64,000 nucleotides of DNA from Craspedostauros australis (Eukaryota > Bacillariophyta > Bacillariophyceae > Mastogloiales > Achnanthaceae), in contig JAMXDE010000037.1 in the NCBI GenBank assembly GCA_026770025.1, positions 186,001-250,000 of the forward strand, given 5' to 3'. Positions 50,427 through 61,337 of this stretch are shown here, piece after piece. Below the pieces are notes generated by a model. The model ran no database searches. It was not told the origin of the DNA and was given only the letters and a program-made list of their open reading frames with translations. Position numbers and translations under genes: made by a program. Within the stretch, counting starts at the first letter, position 1; every line of letters begins with the position of its first letter.

Positions 50427-53399
50427 ATGGCAATCGGCTGCCAACGAAGTCAAGAACTCGCGCCCAAACTCTTTCCGCGACTTGTCATCATGAGCGCCGG
50501 TGGCGATAGAATCACAGGCAACAGTAACAACAGTAACAGCAGCAACAACAGTAACAACAACAGTACCAGCAGCAACAGCAGCAGCTCAAGTGATAGCGAC
50601 ACAAGCAATACAATCGATCATAGCCTACAGCGCCATCAACAACGCGGCATGGGTGCGAGCAGTGGAGAAGAAGGACAACAGCCGGAGCCATCACGTTCGT
50701 CACATTCATCACATGCATCCACGTCATCTCTCGTTCGCGTCCGCAAGCGCAAGCACAAGCACAAGAAGCACACAAAGAGAAAGCACAAGAAGCACAAGAA
50801 GCCAGGCAGCAAGAACGACCAGCGGCAGAGGCGTCCACGGCTGGGGCAACCTTCAGAAGACACGGCCAATGACGACAGCAGCGCCAGCACCAGCGCCAAC
50901 ATTACTATCAATGTCAGTATCAATGCCAATGCCAGTGCTAAAACTGATGGCACGGGGGGTGCTGTTGGAACCGCCAAAGTCGGTGCTCACAAATCAAAGA
51001 CCGAGACTGAACGCGATCATACTGCTAGTACGAGTAGCAAGAAAGAGGACCATGGCGATGACACTCGACGCCAGGAAGACGACGGCAACAGCTCTCGTCC
51101 TCTCTTTGCAACATCTGCTCATCCAAAGGGGGTGGTGGGAACACTCAGGATCAATAGGCAACATCTGAGGGGATCATCGACGGTTGGCAACATCATGGAC
51201 GAAGGTAGCATTGGTGACGAAGACAAGAATGGTAGCGCTGACAGCAGCACCACCACCTCCACCAATAGCAACGGCAGTAGTCAGGATGGTGCAAGGAAGA
51301 GCGAACTCAATGAGGCTGATAATTCCAATGAGGCCAAAGAGGCCAATGCAAAGAGCGATGAGGACATGGGCGACGCAGCCGAAAAGACGAGGGTCTCTGG
51401 CACACCAGCATCGCTATCAGATCCAGCAGACCCACCAAGCTCATTAGGGGGACCGACCCTGGACGGCGGCGCCGCATCAGCAACTAAGGATGAGGAAACG
51501 CCAGCGGGCGATGGAAGCACAGCAAGGATAGACCACCCATCGGATGAGGCAGCCGCAGCTTCCCAGAGGTTCATTAGGGACATCCTGAAGGATGACATCC
51601 TCTTCGGGAGAGGCAAGCCCTTCCAGAATCACCCTGGCAACCAAAGGATGCACCGGATCGTGGATTCGTTCAGAGAGGAGTACGCGCAGTCGCCACGCAA
51701 CATCAAGTCCATGATCTCGCAATCCATCGTCCTGCGCCTCAAGAATGACCACAACGCGCGTTTCCTTCGCCGCGCAGATGAGGATGAAGCACCGCCGACG
51801 TCCCTCACCACCACCGAGAAAGGGCTGTGGGAAGAGGTTGACAATCACAGTGCGAGGGAGAAGATCGCGCATGCCTTCCGCAACCGTTCCTTCAAACGAA
51901 TGCGCGCGAAGGGCCTCAAGAATCAAAAGATTCGCCAACAGCGTGCCAAGAAGGGCGTGAAGGCAGACACCAATTCACCGATCGCGCCTCACTGGACGTC
52001 CGACAAAACTGCCGTTGCCGCGCACGCTGCTGGCATGGAGGGAGTGCTTCCAGACCTTGCGCAGCATGAGCTCGCTGCGGGCGTAGCTGGGACCGGTTTT
52101 TCCACGAGCACCTTCGCCAGGAGCACGTTGCAGCCAAGATCGGCTCGAGCCCTATCCAATGCACCCCCAGTGCGGTCTCCTTCCCATCACCAAACGGACA
52201 CGTCCGACGCGTCTTTGCGATCGCTACTGCAGCATCCACATCAGCTCCAGCTTGAACAGCACTCTGCATATCCCGGTTTGCGACCCCAGAGCACGCTTCA
52301 ACAGGCCCCGGACCTGCCCGCTTCTTCGCTGCTCGGACTGGAGCAACAAATTCGCACTCTTCAACAGCAACGGCGGCAGGGCCGTGAGTCTAGTCCTCAG
52401 CAGCAGCAACAAAGCAACCACGCAGCGCAGCAGAGAAGAGAGGAGTATGCTGCGGCACTCGAAGCGTCGGTGCTGGACTTGCCAACATCAAGCCTCGTGC
52501 TTGATGGGGGGAGTCTCTTTGGAAATCGGCCGGAAGGCGCAGGCTCGATGCAACTGCCGCTCTCTTTGTCCTCTGCCATAGCTCCCACACTCGATATGAG
52601 CATCATCAATCAAACCTCACTCCCTCCAGATGATCCTAACTTCGCCCATCAATCACTGCAGCAGCTGCAACGAACTATTCGTCTCCAGCAGCAACAACAA
52701 CAACATCAACATCAACAACAACAAGAGTTGCAACAAAGACAGCAGCAACAGCTTGAGCAAGCGCGACATCGATCTCGCCAGATCTTACAGAATCAGCAAG
52801 AAGCCATCAAGCAGCAGCAGCAAGAACAGCAACATCGAAGGCAGCAGATCCGACAACTGCAACAGGCACAGCAGCTGCAGGAGCTGCAAGAGCTGCGGCA
52901 GTTGCAGCAAGCACACATCCCGCAGACAGCAACGCCAGCCGTGTCAGCCTCGTTGGCCGCCCAACTGGGATTGCCTGATCCTTTGCTTCTGGGCGGTTCT
53001 GGCTTGGTGGATTCCTTGGATTCTACTACCACCGACCTCCTGCTGCAACAACGGCTGTCGATCATGGAAACACTGCGGATGGGACAAGAACAGCGACGAC
53101 ACCAACATCAGCAACAGCTCCACCACGCAGTCGCGGGTATCAATCCAGGCTTGGCCGCGACACAGCAGCTCCAACAGGAAGACAAGGAAGAAGAACAGCA
53201 GCAGCAAAGACAGCGCGCCTTGGAACAGCTGAGCCATCAGCTTCTTCTCGGTCAAAGGCAGCAGCTGCACCCCGCCTCGTTTCTGACGAGAGCCGCTTCA
53301 GCCGGTGTCCAGAGCGCACAGGAGGAAGATGATCACGAAAAGAACGAAAGCGGGAACGCGGGTACACTTCGGCATAGCCCATCTCGCGGGCAGAAGTGA
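50427..53399 (+). CDS. DUF6824 domain protein, 990 aa, with Asn/Ser and Gln-rich arms
   Basis: A single frame; ATG 50427, with ATG 50490 (MSAGGDRITGN) an equally good start. Residues 30-70 are Asn/Ser repeats. Residues 105-130 are a strongly basic tract (KRKHKHKKHTKRKHKKHKK) that should act as a nuclear localisation signal. Residues 140-375 are acidic and low-complexity. The DUF6824 domain spans about 382-490: KDDILFGRGKPFQNHPGN, RMHRIVDSFREEYAQ, SMISQSIVLRLK, ARFLRRADED, GLWEEVDNHSAREKIAHAFR. This domain is common in diatoms and other stramenopiles; its biochemical role is not known to me. Residues 640-960 are Gln rich with coiled-coil potential (QLQQAQQLQELQELRQLQQA). The layout of NLS, small conserved domain and long Gln-rich arm suggests a transcriptional regulator, by inference. 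Confidence 0.85.
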   Translation: MAIGCQRSQELAPKLFPRLVIMSAGGDRITGNSNNSNSSNNSNNNSTSSNSSSSSDSDTSNTIDHSLQRHQQRGMGASSGEEGQQPEPSRSSHSSHASTSSLVRVRKRKHKHKKHTKRKHKKHKKPGSKNDQRQRRPRLGQPSEDTANDDSSASTSANITINVSINANASAKTDGTGGAVGTAKVGAHKSKTETERDHTASTSSKKEDHGDDTRRQEDDGNSSRPLFATSAHPKGVVGTLRINRQHLRGSSTVGNIMDEGSIGDEDKNGSADSSTTTSTNSNGSSQDGARKSELNEADNSNEAKEANAKSDEDMGDAAEKTRVSGTPASLSDPADPPSSLGGPTLDGGAASATKDEETPAGDGSTARIDHPSDEAAAASQRFIRDILKDDILFGRGKPFQNHPGNQRMHRIVDSFREEYAQSPRNIKSMISQSIVLRLKNDHNARFLRRADEDEAPPTSLTTTEKGLWEEVDNHSAREKIAHAFRNRSFKRMRAKGLKNQKIRQQRAKKGVKADTNSPIAPHWTSDKTAVAAHAAGMEGVLPDLAQHELAAGVAGTGFSTSTFARSTLQPRSARALSNAPPVRSPSHHQTDTSDASLRSLLQHPHQLQLEQHSAYPGLRPQSTLQQAPDLPASSLLGLEQQIRTLQQQRRQGRESSPQQQQQSNHAAQQRREEYAAALEASVLDLPTSSLVLDGGSLFGNRPEGAGSMQLPLSLSSAIAPTLDMSIINQTSLPPDDPNFAHQSLQQLQRTIRLQQQQQQHQHQQQQELQQRQQQQLEQARHRSRQILQNQQEAIKQQQQEQQHRRQQIRQLQQAQQLQELQELRQLQQAHIPQTATPAVSASLAAQLGLPDPLLLGGSGLVDSLDSTTTDLLLQQRLSIMETLRMGQEQRRHQHQQQLHHAVAGINPGLAATQQLQQEDKEEEQQQQRQRALEQLSHQLLLGQRQQLHPASFLTRAASAGVQSAQEEDDHEKNESGNAGTLRHSPSRGQK

Positions 53400-56300
53400 G
53401 AGGCAAGATCACGAGAAGTTGGCCAGACGAGGCGGTGTCCTCTGGGGCACAGTGGCACACCCTCTTAGCCAGCCGTCTCCTCATGCGGAAACCTCATCCA
53501 ACTGCCAGGCCGACCAGCAGTCCATCCACTTTCCTTGGTATTCGAACCACACCAACTGCTCCACCCGCACACGCAGCACAAGCTGGTGTCAACACAAACA
53601 CCAGGGAGGAGTCAATGCTGCAGCACGCACACGCTCAACGACACCATCCATTATACGATACCAGAGTACGCACAAGACCACAATTTATCCTCTCTTCTCC
53701 TGTCCAACACATTGGCCGTCTGTGCGGTCTCCATTGGTTGGCATCTGGTATTCTATATTACTCCACATGTGCACTCCACGGCCGAATTTTACATTGACTT
53801 GTAATCTCAATGCGCCATGACTTCCAAGAGCAGAATACTCTGCTCTGTGAGTACGATAAAACATATAATTTATATTATATTCTACGGCATAATATGATAT
53901 TCGAGTTCTGCAAGTATTGTAGAATACGAGCTGCACACTGGCATGAACTTTCGTATTACCGCATTTTGCATTGAGCAGAGCAGCACCGATTTTCTGATCA
54001 CGCATCTTCATCCACTCTCCACCAACGACGAGGTCATGCGAGAGGGCACGGTCTGGCTCCTGTTGCGCAAACCTGAACCGACCGACAAGCAACAAACAGG
54101 AATGTCAAGTACGATCTACTCGCGAGATGCTGGAACCGCCAAGCCCAAGCTCGGTCCCAACGGAACGCCGGACCAAATCACGTGGACGAGATGAAGTATA
54201 ATAGAATAGCACTCATGATCACGTAAGTGGCCCAACGACTCTCTCTAGAGACCACCGTAGACATGAGTTTGAAACTATTGTCACAGTTTTCGCCTTTCCG
54301 TCATCCGCTCGTGTCACGAGAAGTACACGTTTGGGGGAGCATGTTTTGGGGTCGTGAGTTTGGCGGAGGAGTGATCTTTTGCCCACGATCTCCCGTGTCT
54401 CCCCATCGCTTTGACGCATTGAGGACCAAGCCGCTCCCGTGCCGCGCACTACCGATCCCTGCTCTTTCCTCCATCCACGGCGAGTCTCCACTGCTTGCTG
54501 ATGAATGATGAAAATAGCGAGGAATGGCCAAGAGTTCGTTGGGGCGGGTCGTGTGCACTGACGCCATAGGCAAGCACTTGGTCTGTCTCAAGACTCTCTG
54601 CCTTTGAGACTTGACAACGCGCAGAATAGAACAGTCTCGATTGATTCATAGAGAGGGTAGTAGAATAGAATACTTCAAAGAGAGAGAGAGAGTACTCTAT
54701 CTTTCTACTTGTACTCGTACTTGTACTACGCAAAGAGACGTCATCGCAACATACCACCGTGTGAGTGATCCGAGCCTCTGCATCGCAATTCGACCTTTGA
54801 CCCGAATGACTGAAACGTGAAAGTCCGATGATTGACTACTACGACTGTATGCTTCCATAATAACGCCTAACTCGAATGTAGAGTTGAGAGAACTGCGAAG
54901 ACAGTTTCGCAACGAGCATCCTGCAACATACTTCTTGTTCATTCAAAGAGCGCCACACTTTCGTGTAGTGCCTGAACACTTATGGGGACACGTAGCCGCA
55001 AAAGATCAGTCGTCCATTGCTTTCTGACGCCGCTCTACCGATACCATCAGAGGATAGTCCAGCTCGGCATCAACAGTAGCATCAACATTAGCGGCGAGAG
55101 ATGAGGATCGTGTCGAAGACAGGAGGATCCTCGAAGATCAGGGTGGCATATCGATGTGCTACCTGCACCGCCCACGATCGGCGTTGGGTTGCTGCGTGTA
55201 AAGGAGCTTGCTCTCCTCCGCTCTCGTGTGCAGTCCTGGAGCAGGAGCAATCGGATAATCGATGCAAAAGAAGCAAGGAGACGAACGATCTGGGGCCGCT
55301 CAGGGTGTGTGCGATGCCATGCTGTGCAACATTGTGCAGTGGATGTTGCGGATGCCTCTGTGCTCACACCAGAAATGGATCGAGCAGAGCAAAGCAGGGC
55401 AGAGCAATGCTGGCTTGGCTTTTCCTCCGCCTGTGCAAGACAAGACCACAGCAAGCCGAAACTTCCCAGATGTGGTCTTGGGGTGCTGACGACGACACAG
55501 CCTCCGGCGAACACGAAAAAACGAGGCCAACCAGCGCAATTCTCCTCCCTGGTTTCGCATCGACTCGAACACAGGGTGTTCTTGTTGCTTTTGTTTGTGC
55601 CAAGAAAGGGTTGGGCGAGTCTTGTGTGTTGTGTGACGTCGTGGAGAACGAACATCGGAGGTGTGCAGGAATCACAAGGCAATAGTTCCCTGAGTACCGG
55701 ATGAACATATCGAGATATAATTGGCTTCGATGAAGACAAGCCCTTCGCATTCCGACGTTAATCAAAACTGTAGCGAGGGGTGATTTAACTTCATAGCATT
55801 TACCCTTCGAATGCGAGTACAACGCTACAACTGTGCACATCTCCGCATAAATCAGTTGCTCCATGTGCACAAAGCATGGGGTAGATCGTAGATACCTTGT
55901 GCTTGTGTCGCTGCTGAAACTGCACAAGGAACAGCGACGAGGAGGACAAACGAGAGACAAAGACAGGCGGGACCACAAGCGTCGTGTCAGGCACAGCCAA
56001 GCCCACCGGAATCGTCCTGTTCTTTTGGCTTCTCCGACAGGTCGCCAACAGCACAACATGTGACATCCTCGTCACGAGAACGTCCTTCGCCTTGGCGCAA
56101 GCGAGGCGCGCTGGTGGCTGTCCCAGTATGGCGTGGTACATAAGTATGGTACCACACACACCATACTCCTTCGGCACGGTACCATACGAATAGATCGTAC
56201 AAATACCAGTACAAACGCAAGTCCTCTTCCCTCTTATCATCTGGGGCTCAGACGAGAAGAACGCAAAGGGAGACCAAATCGCAGAGCCGTCCTTGGATAA

Positions 56301-56432
56301 ACTCCACACTCCGTGACATTTCGAAATGAAAGCCTCACAAAATGAACACTGCGGATCTTCGAACTTTGGCAATTCCATCACACCAGCGTCAACCGTATCA
56401 GCGATCATACACGCCAAGCCATTGCGGACCAC
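53400..56432. other. 3-kb spacer between the two DUF6824 genes
   Basis: Two overlapping frames on opposite strands (55101-55685 plus and 55047-55739 minus) are the longest but have no recognisable features; neither is called. AG-rich repeats followed by AGTACTCT lie at 54678-54699, and a TCTCTAGAGA palindrome near 54240-54253. No gene or RNA seen. Confidence 0.4.
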
Positions 56433-57806
56433 ATGCTCCCCTCAAGAATTCACTCCAAGGAAACAACAGATCGTGCCGAAGGTTGTGCCAGCAACAGCGA
56501 TAGTCATAGTGATAGCGATAGCCAGACAGAAGACCTCAGCAAGACACCAGCTCAAAGGAAGTCGCCAACCATCGGTGTTCAGGCCGAGCAGACCGACAAG
56601 GTGGAAGCACAGAGTCAGATCCAAGCCTTGCTTTCTCGAAGCGAAGATCAAGCGAGCAGCATCCGCGCAGATAATCTCACCAGCAGCAGTGACGTGAACA
56701 TTCCCGGCAAATATACACACGTAAATCCAAGAAGTACCAAGAAGCCGACCTTCCGCGACTCTCAGCATCAGCAACAACAGCAACAGCAGCAACAGCAGCA
56801 CCATTCAAAGATGATGAATTTTCCCATCCCTGAGCAATGGCTATCGCCGATCCCTCTCAACGACGCCCTCGACGATGAGATGCTCGCTCGGAATCTCGCA
56901 AACAGCGACCTGTTCCATGATCGTAGCGACGCCCACATGATGATTCAGGATTCTCATACAGAACGCGCAGTACCAACATTCGTTGATCTCACTGGCAAGG
57001 CAACTGCCAGCATGCGTGCGCGGGGAACGGCCGCTGCACCTTTGAGTGGTCCAATGCCAAACTCTGCAAAGAGCAAGCAGTCGATGGGCCCTCCGTTGCA
57101 TGGCCGCACTCAAACGAAAGGATCGGCTTCGCCGAAGTCTCCATCAGACTGCAAGCACACCCCTCCAGTCGCTGGACTTCATGCTTCCAAGAGCTCCCTG
57201 TGCACGGTAGGCCTTGCGCCATCGATGTCGCCACCGGCGCAGCCTTCGCCATCTCGCAATGAGCCCAGCGCATCACACTCCCGGTTGCTTACTGCAACTC
57301 CCGACAGCGGTGCAATCGACCCAGGTTTCACAGCGAAGGATGTTATCTGCGGTCGGCACAGGCTTGCGTTCAACCATGTCGGCAACCGCCGTTTCCGAGT
57401 CACAATCAGCGTGTTCCTGCAGGCCTACCAAAGGGCGCCGAACCGGATCGGAAGATCGGTCATCATCCAGGAGGTGATCGATTCTGTCTTTGCGGCCGAC
57501 GCGAGATTCCTGAAGTGCTCGAAGGGTGCTTGGGTGGAACTGAATGACAGGGAGACCCGCACGAAAGTGGCCCATGCCCTTCGTGATGCGGCTGCCGTAG
57601 AATCGGGCCAGCGCAAGAGAGGAGGCACGACGAGCAGATCGACGCAAAGAAAGAATTCATTTTCAAGCCACGAAGATGCATCTGATGCGAGCACGGCAGA
57701 TGAACCATCAGCCGCAGCGAAAGCCGTTGCATGTGCTGATGCTGGCACAGATTCTGTGATGGATACGGACGTGGGCGCGGATACCATTGAAAAGGTGGAA
57801 GTATGA
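56433..57806 (+). CDS. Second DUF6824 domain protein, 457 aa
   Basis: A single frame from ATG 56433; a later ATG (MMNFPIPEQWLSPIPLNDAL, from about residue 126) would remove a Ser/Gln-rich N-terminus that contains a Gln run. Residues 140-180 are acidic and probably helical. The DUF6824 domain lies at about 298-388: AKDVICGRHRLAFNHVGNRR, FLQAYQRAPNRIGRSVIIQE, DSVFAADARFLKCSKGAWVE, LNDRETRTKVAHALRDAA. A basic patch (QRKRGGTTSRSTQRKN) and an acidic tail follow. It shares only the domain with the larger gene 3 kb upstream, in the same orientation; the domain copies differ widely, so this is an old paralogy if it is a tandem duplication at all. A nuclear regulator is inferred from composition and the family. 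Confidence 0.82.
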   Translation: MLPSRIHSKETTDRAEGCASNSDSHSDSDSQTEDLSKTPAQRKSPTIGVQAEQTDKVEAQSQIQALLSRSEDQASSIRADNLTSSSDVNIPGKYTHVNPRSTKKPTFRDSQHQQQQQQQQQQHHSKMMNFPIPEQWLSPIPLNDALDDEMLARNLANSDLFHDRSDAHMMIQDSHTERAVPTFVDLTGKATASMRARGTAAAPLSGPMPNSAKSKQSMGPPLHGRTQTKGSASPKSPSDCKHTPPVAGLHASKSSLCTVGLAPSMSPPAQPSPSRNEPSASHSRLLTATPDSGAIDPGFTAKDVICGRHRLAFNHVGNRRFRVTISVFLQAYQRAPNRIGRSVIIQEVIDSVFAADARFLKCSKGAWVELNDRETRTKVAHALRDAAAVESGQRKRGGTTSRSTQRKNSFSSHEDASDASTADEPSAAAKAVACADAGTDSVMDTDVGADTIEKVEV

Positions 57807-59677
57807 ACCAGGCGTGGCAATGGTCTCAAGAGCCGCTGAGAATGAGCAGCATGATACGACTATCTGCATCATGTCTGCACAATCTGAGTATGCACGGGCG
57901 CATACAGGTATGTATAACATTATATAATATGAAATAGCAGCGGAATCGTACGAACAAATAGTCTGACAATTAGCAAGACTACCCCTCTGCCAGTACGCTG
58001 CACCCAACACATGACAAAAGCAAGGCCTCTAGAGAGCCTGGGTACGGAGGACATGGCGGCACGAGTGCATGACGTTGACTGCGAAAGTATCAAGACCGCG
58101 CGTTGAGGAGAAAGACGACCATGAACATGCTTCACAGGATGACATAGCAATACATCACATTACATGATACAACAAAACACTATCATACTCTAAAGCATCT
58201 CCTCCAAGAGTGCAGTACATCCATCATCGTGCTGTACAAGTATTGAGCCGGACTCTACATAGATGCACAGTTGGCTTTCCATGGCATTTGATGTTGGGTG
58301 CCATAGCAAGATCACATTCCAAAACACGAGCACCATACGACCCGTTGCTTTGTGGTGGAAACATTCGGCAGGCGACAATGGCAGAGGTTGAACACCTGAC
58401 CGTGTGACGATCTATACATTGCACACTGTACCATATCGTTCCCTGAAAACCAGTGTGGTCTCTAGAGACAGGGAGTACTCTGAGCACCTATAATACGTAG
58501 CACGCAGAATCCATGTAGATGTTGCAATGCATCTCTTGGAGGTACTCGTCTTCTGCCATACTCGTACTGTGCTCAGCTCTCAAGAGAATGCATACTATAC
58601 CTATTATACAATATCATCCTGCATTCTCATGCATTGCTCCACCCTATCCTACCTACCCTATCCTGCTTGGAACATCGCACAGGCCAAGCGCCGAGTACGA
58701 ATGGCGCGTGAACCTCGGATGTTCTCCCTCTCTCTTGGGATAGTCGCATTCTCTCCAAAGAGAGTATCGTGTACATGGGGGTAGAGTATCGGTACTCTCC
58801 ATCAAACCACATATGCTTCTGCTGACATATGCTTCGCGCCAAGCAGCTTTTCGAGGAGAAACGAGGAGTATTCCCATTCGGTCTCTTCCATAGCACGTAC
58901 AAGTACAATGTTCATTATTGTTCTCTAGTACGCTGCCCTGTTGGCAGCCTACCATCCACCCAAATGTCGGCTTGGGGGGGAGTTGTTGGACGATTCGGCA
59001 AGGACCGTTTTTTCACAACCTTGCATGCATGTTGCGCCGAGATTTGATCTTGCCTGTATCTTCGCCAGCGTTGGTCGACGGTTCGCTCATGGATGAACAA
59101 CGCCTGACCTTCGTCCGGTCATAATGTCATCGCGGAAAGCTGTGCGAATCGGGGTTGTCCTCCGCCTCGAGCGCGCTTTTCTCGTTGGATGCAGGGCAAG
59201 AGAACAACGATCGAAATCACAAAACCGCCTCCACGCCGCTGGCGACGCAATGCGATTACAACGCTGCACATCAACGCTGCTGGACGACCACAGAGGGATG
59301 CGCGTGTTCGAGGCCATCATGATACCATAGTCGTACAATACATGATACTGGCAGAGGAGGCGCTCCATCTCTTCTGTTGCCATCGATGATGGCCACGCAC
59401 ATACTCTCACCAGTGGATGATCCAACACTTCCCCGCTCGTTATGAAATACGGACACTGAGTAAACTGCCGCGAGACCACTCCAGAGCAAATACTTGCATC
59501 CACCATCCGTCTCTCTCTCTCTCCCTCCCTCCTTCCCTCATTCTCCCCCTGAAGTACATTGGAGGAACCCATTGACTCGACTCTGTTCTGCTCTCTCGTA
59601 CTGAAGGAGCGCGGTCGTTAACAGATCGTTGATCTGGATCAAAGGCACACTCAGAAGGCACAACCATCAATCAATCG
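57807..59677. other. 1.9-kb spacer upstream of the glycosylase gene
   Basis: No gene is seen. It contains the palindrome GTCTCTAGAGAC (58458-58469) followed by GGGAGTACTCTGAGC, and a CT/CCTC-rich tract at about 59508-59540. The promoter of the glycosylase gene should be at its right edge. Confidence 0.4.
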
Positions 59678-61337
59678 ATGAACGCGTCCTTGCTGAAGTC
59701 GGGATCTGCGATCGCCCTGTTTGCAACCTCCGCAGTGGTTCCATCGCTCGCGTACCTTCCGCCAACGATCACTGGGGTCAGACTTGGACTTGGAAGGGTG
59801 AGAAGTCTGCTGTCGCCATCGCTGTTCCATCGACAGCGCTCGTTCGCCGCAGCTTTCCCGCAATTCCACCTTGCGAACGCTTCCGTGGTGTTTCCAAGGT
59901 CCGATCTCCTTGCGTTGCCTGCTGGTCATCGTATTGCGACGACGTCCTCGTCAACATCAGCACACAGCATGGCTACGAGTGCAGCAGACAAGATCGATGG
60001 GAACAACGACGATGCACCCAATCACGGCGCATCAGACGAGAGCCATAAGGATTCACAGGTTGGACGATCAGGCACACCAGCACATCCGCTGCGCAGATCG
60101 ACGCGCAAGCGTAGCCAACGCTCAGCTGCGGCAGCGTCAGCATCGGTATCGGATGGAGCAGGCGGTCCGATCGCGAAGGGGAAGACCAGCACGAAGAAAC
60201 CAGCCAAGAGACGAAAAGTCGAATTATCTCCGCCTGCATCCGCATCTGTATCTGTATCGGCCAAGCAGATGAATCAAAGCTCTGGAGACGGGGAGTCAGA
60301 AGAGGACCAGAAGCGAGAGCGGAAGCCTTGGTACGATATCTTCACGAAGGGAGACGAACCGTACAATCGGTACATGGCAACTGAATGGGGCTTTGAAAAG
60401 GTACGTGCGAGAATCAACCTGTTTACACTGGATGGTGCATTCAACGAGCTGATCGCAGAGGGCATCTATGCTGCTTTTGGATCAAGTGATATGCTTCATG
60501 CATGGGCCACATCGGAGTATCCCATACTCATTGGGTGTTCTTCGCGCTCTCTTAGTCGTATTGCCAACTAACCAATCTCTTTCCTCTCCCGTGGTCTTTC
60601 TCTGTGTGTGTGTCGCCCTGCTTCCGTCACTGCATGGATGCTCGATGTTACCAAAACACACACGACACGACACACGACACAACCACTCGATTCTACTCTA
60701 CTATGCTCTACTTTGCTAATACACCACCCTGCTCTATTCAATATGCATAATCCATATTGTCCGCGCTCTGCAGCGAGGAGACGTTGCGCTGTTTGAGAAG
60801 ATATCGTTGGAAGGTGCGCAGGCTGGCCTGTCGTGGTTGACGATCCTTCGCAAGAGAGAAGCGTACCGGCGAACCTTCCACCACTTCGACATCGACAAGG
60901 TCGCTGCCATGACCCAAGATGATGTGCAGGCCATCCTAGACACAAACACCAAGGACACAACGCAGATGATCGTCCGGCACCGTGGCAAGATCGAATCGGT
61001 GATCAACAATGCGCAGAAGATCCAGGAGATGCGAAAGGACAATCCCGATGATCCCAATCCGTTCGACACGCTCCTTTGGAGTTACGTCGATGACAAGCCC
61101 ATCTTGTATCGATGGAACGGGAACCTCCAGGATGCCAACACGAAGACTCCGGAAAGCACGGCCATGAGCAAGGATCTCAAGAAGCGAGGTTTCAAATTCG
61201 TCGGTCCCACCACATGCTACGCTATGATGCAATCCGTGGGGATGGTCATCGAACATGCCACCGACAGCTCGGAATGGGAGGCGGCTGTCGTCCGTTTGAA
61301 ACAGCGCAAAGGTGGTTATCAGGAGTCACAAGAATAA
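59678..61337 (+). CDS. DNA-3-methyladenine glycosylase I (Tag) family protein
   Basis: Two exons, 59678-60400 and 60774-61337, phase 0; the 373-bp intron has a GTACGT donor and CTGCAG acceptor. The product is 428 aa. Residues 1-95 look like a targeting region (hydrophobic MNASLLKSGSAIALFATSAV, then an Arg/Ser/Phe-rich part with SFAAAFPQF), compatible with mitochondrial or plastid import; ATG 59969 (MATSAADK) would drop it. Residues 120-225 are Ser/Lys rich with a basic KKPAKRRK motif. The glycosylase core runs from about 228: YMATEWGFEKRGD, LFEKISLEGAQAGLSWLTIL, KREAYRRTFHHFD, DPNPFDTLLWSYVDDKP, KDLKKRGFKFVGPTTCYAMM, QSVGMVIEH. It excises 3-methyladenine from alkylated DNA. The zinc-binding Cys and His residues that tie the ends of E. 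coli Tag are not conserved here. Confidence 0.9.

Noticed and set aside
55047..55739. Two overlapping frames of about 190-230 codons on opposite strands
   Set aside because: Both are open over the same DNA, neither has a domain or good start, and they cannot be told from chance.
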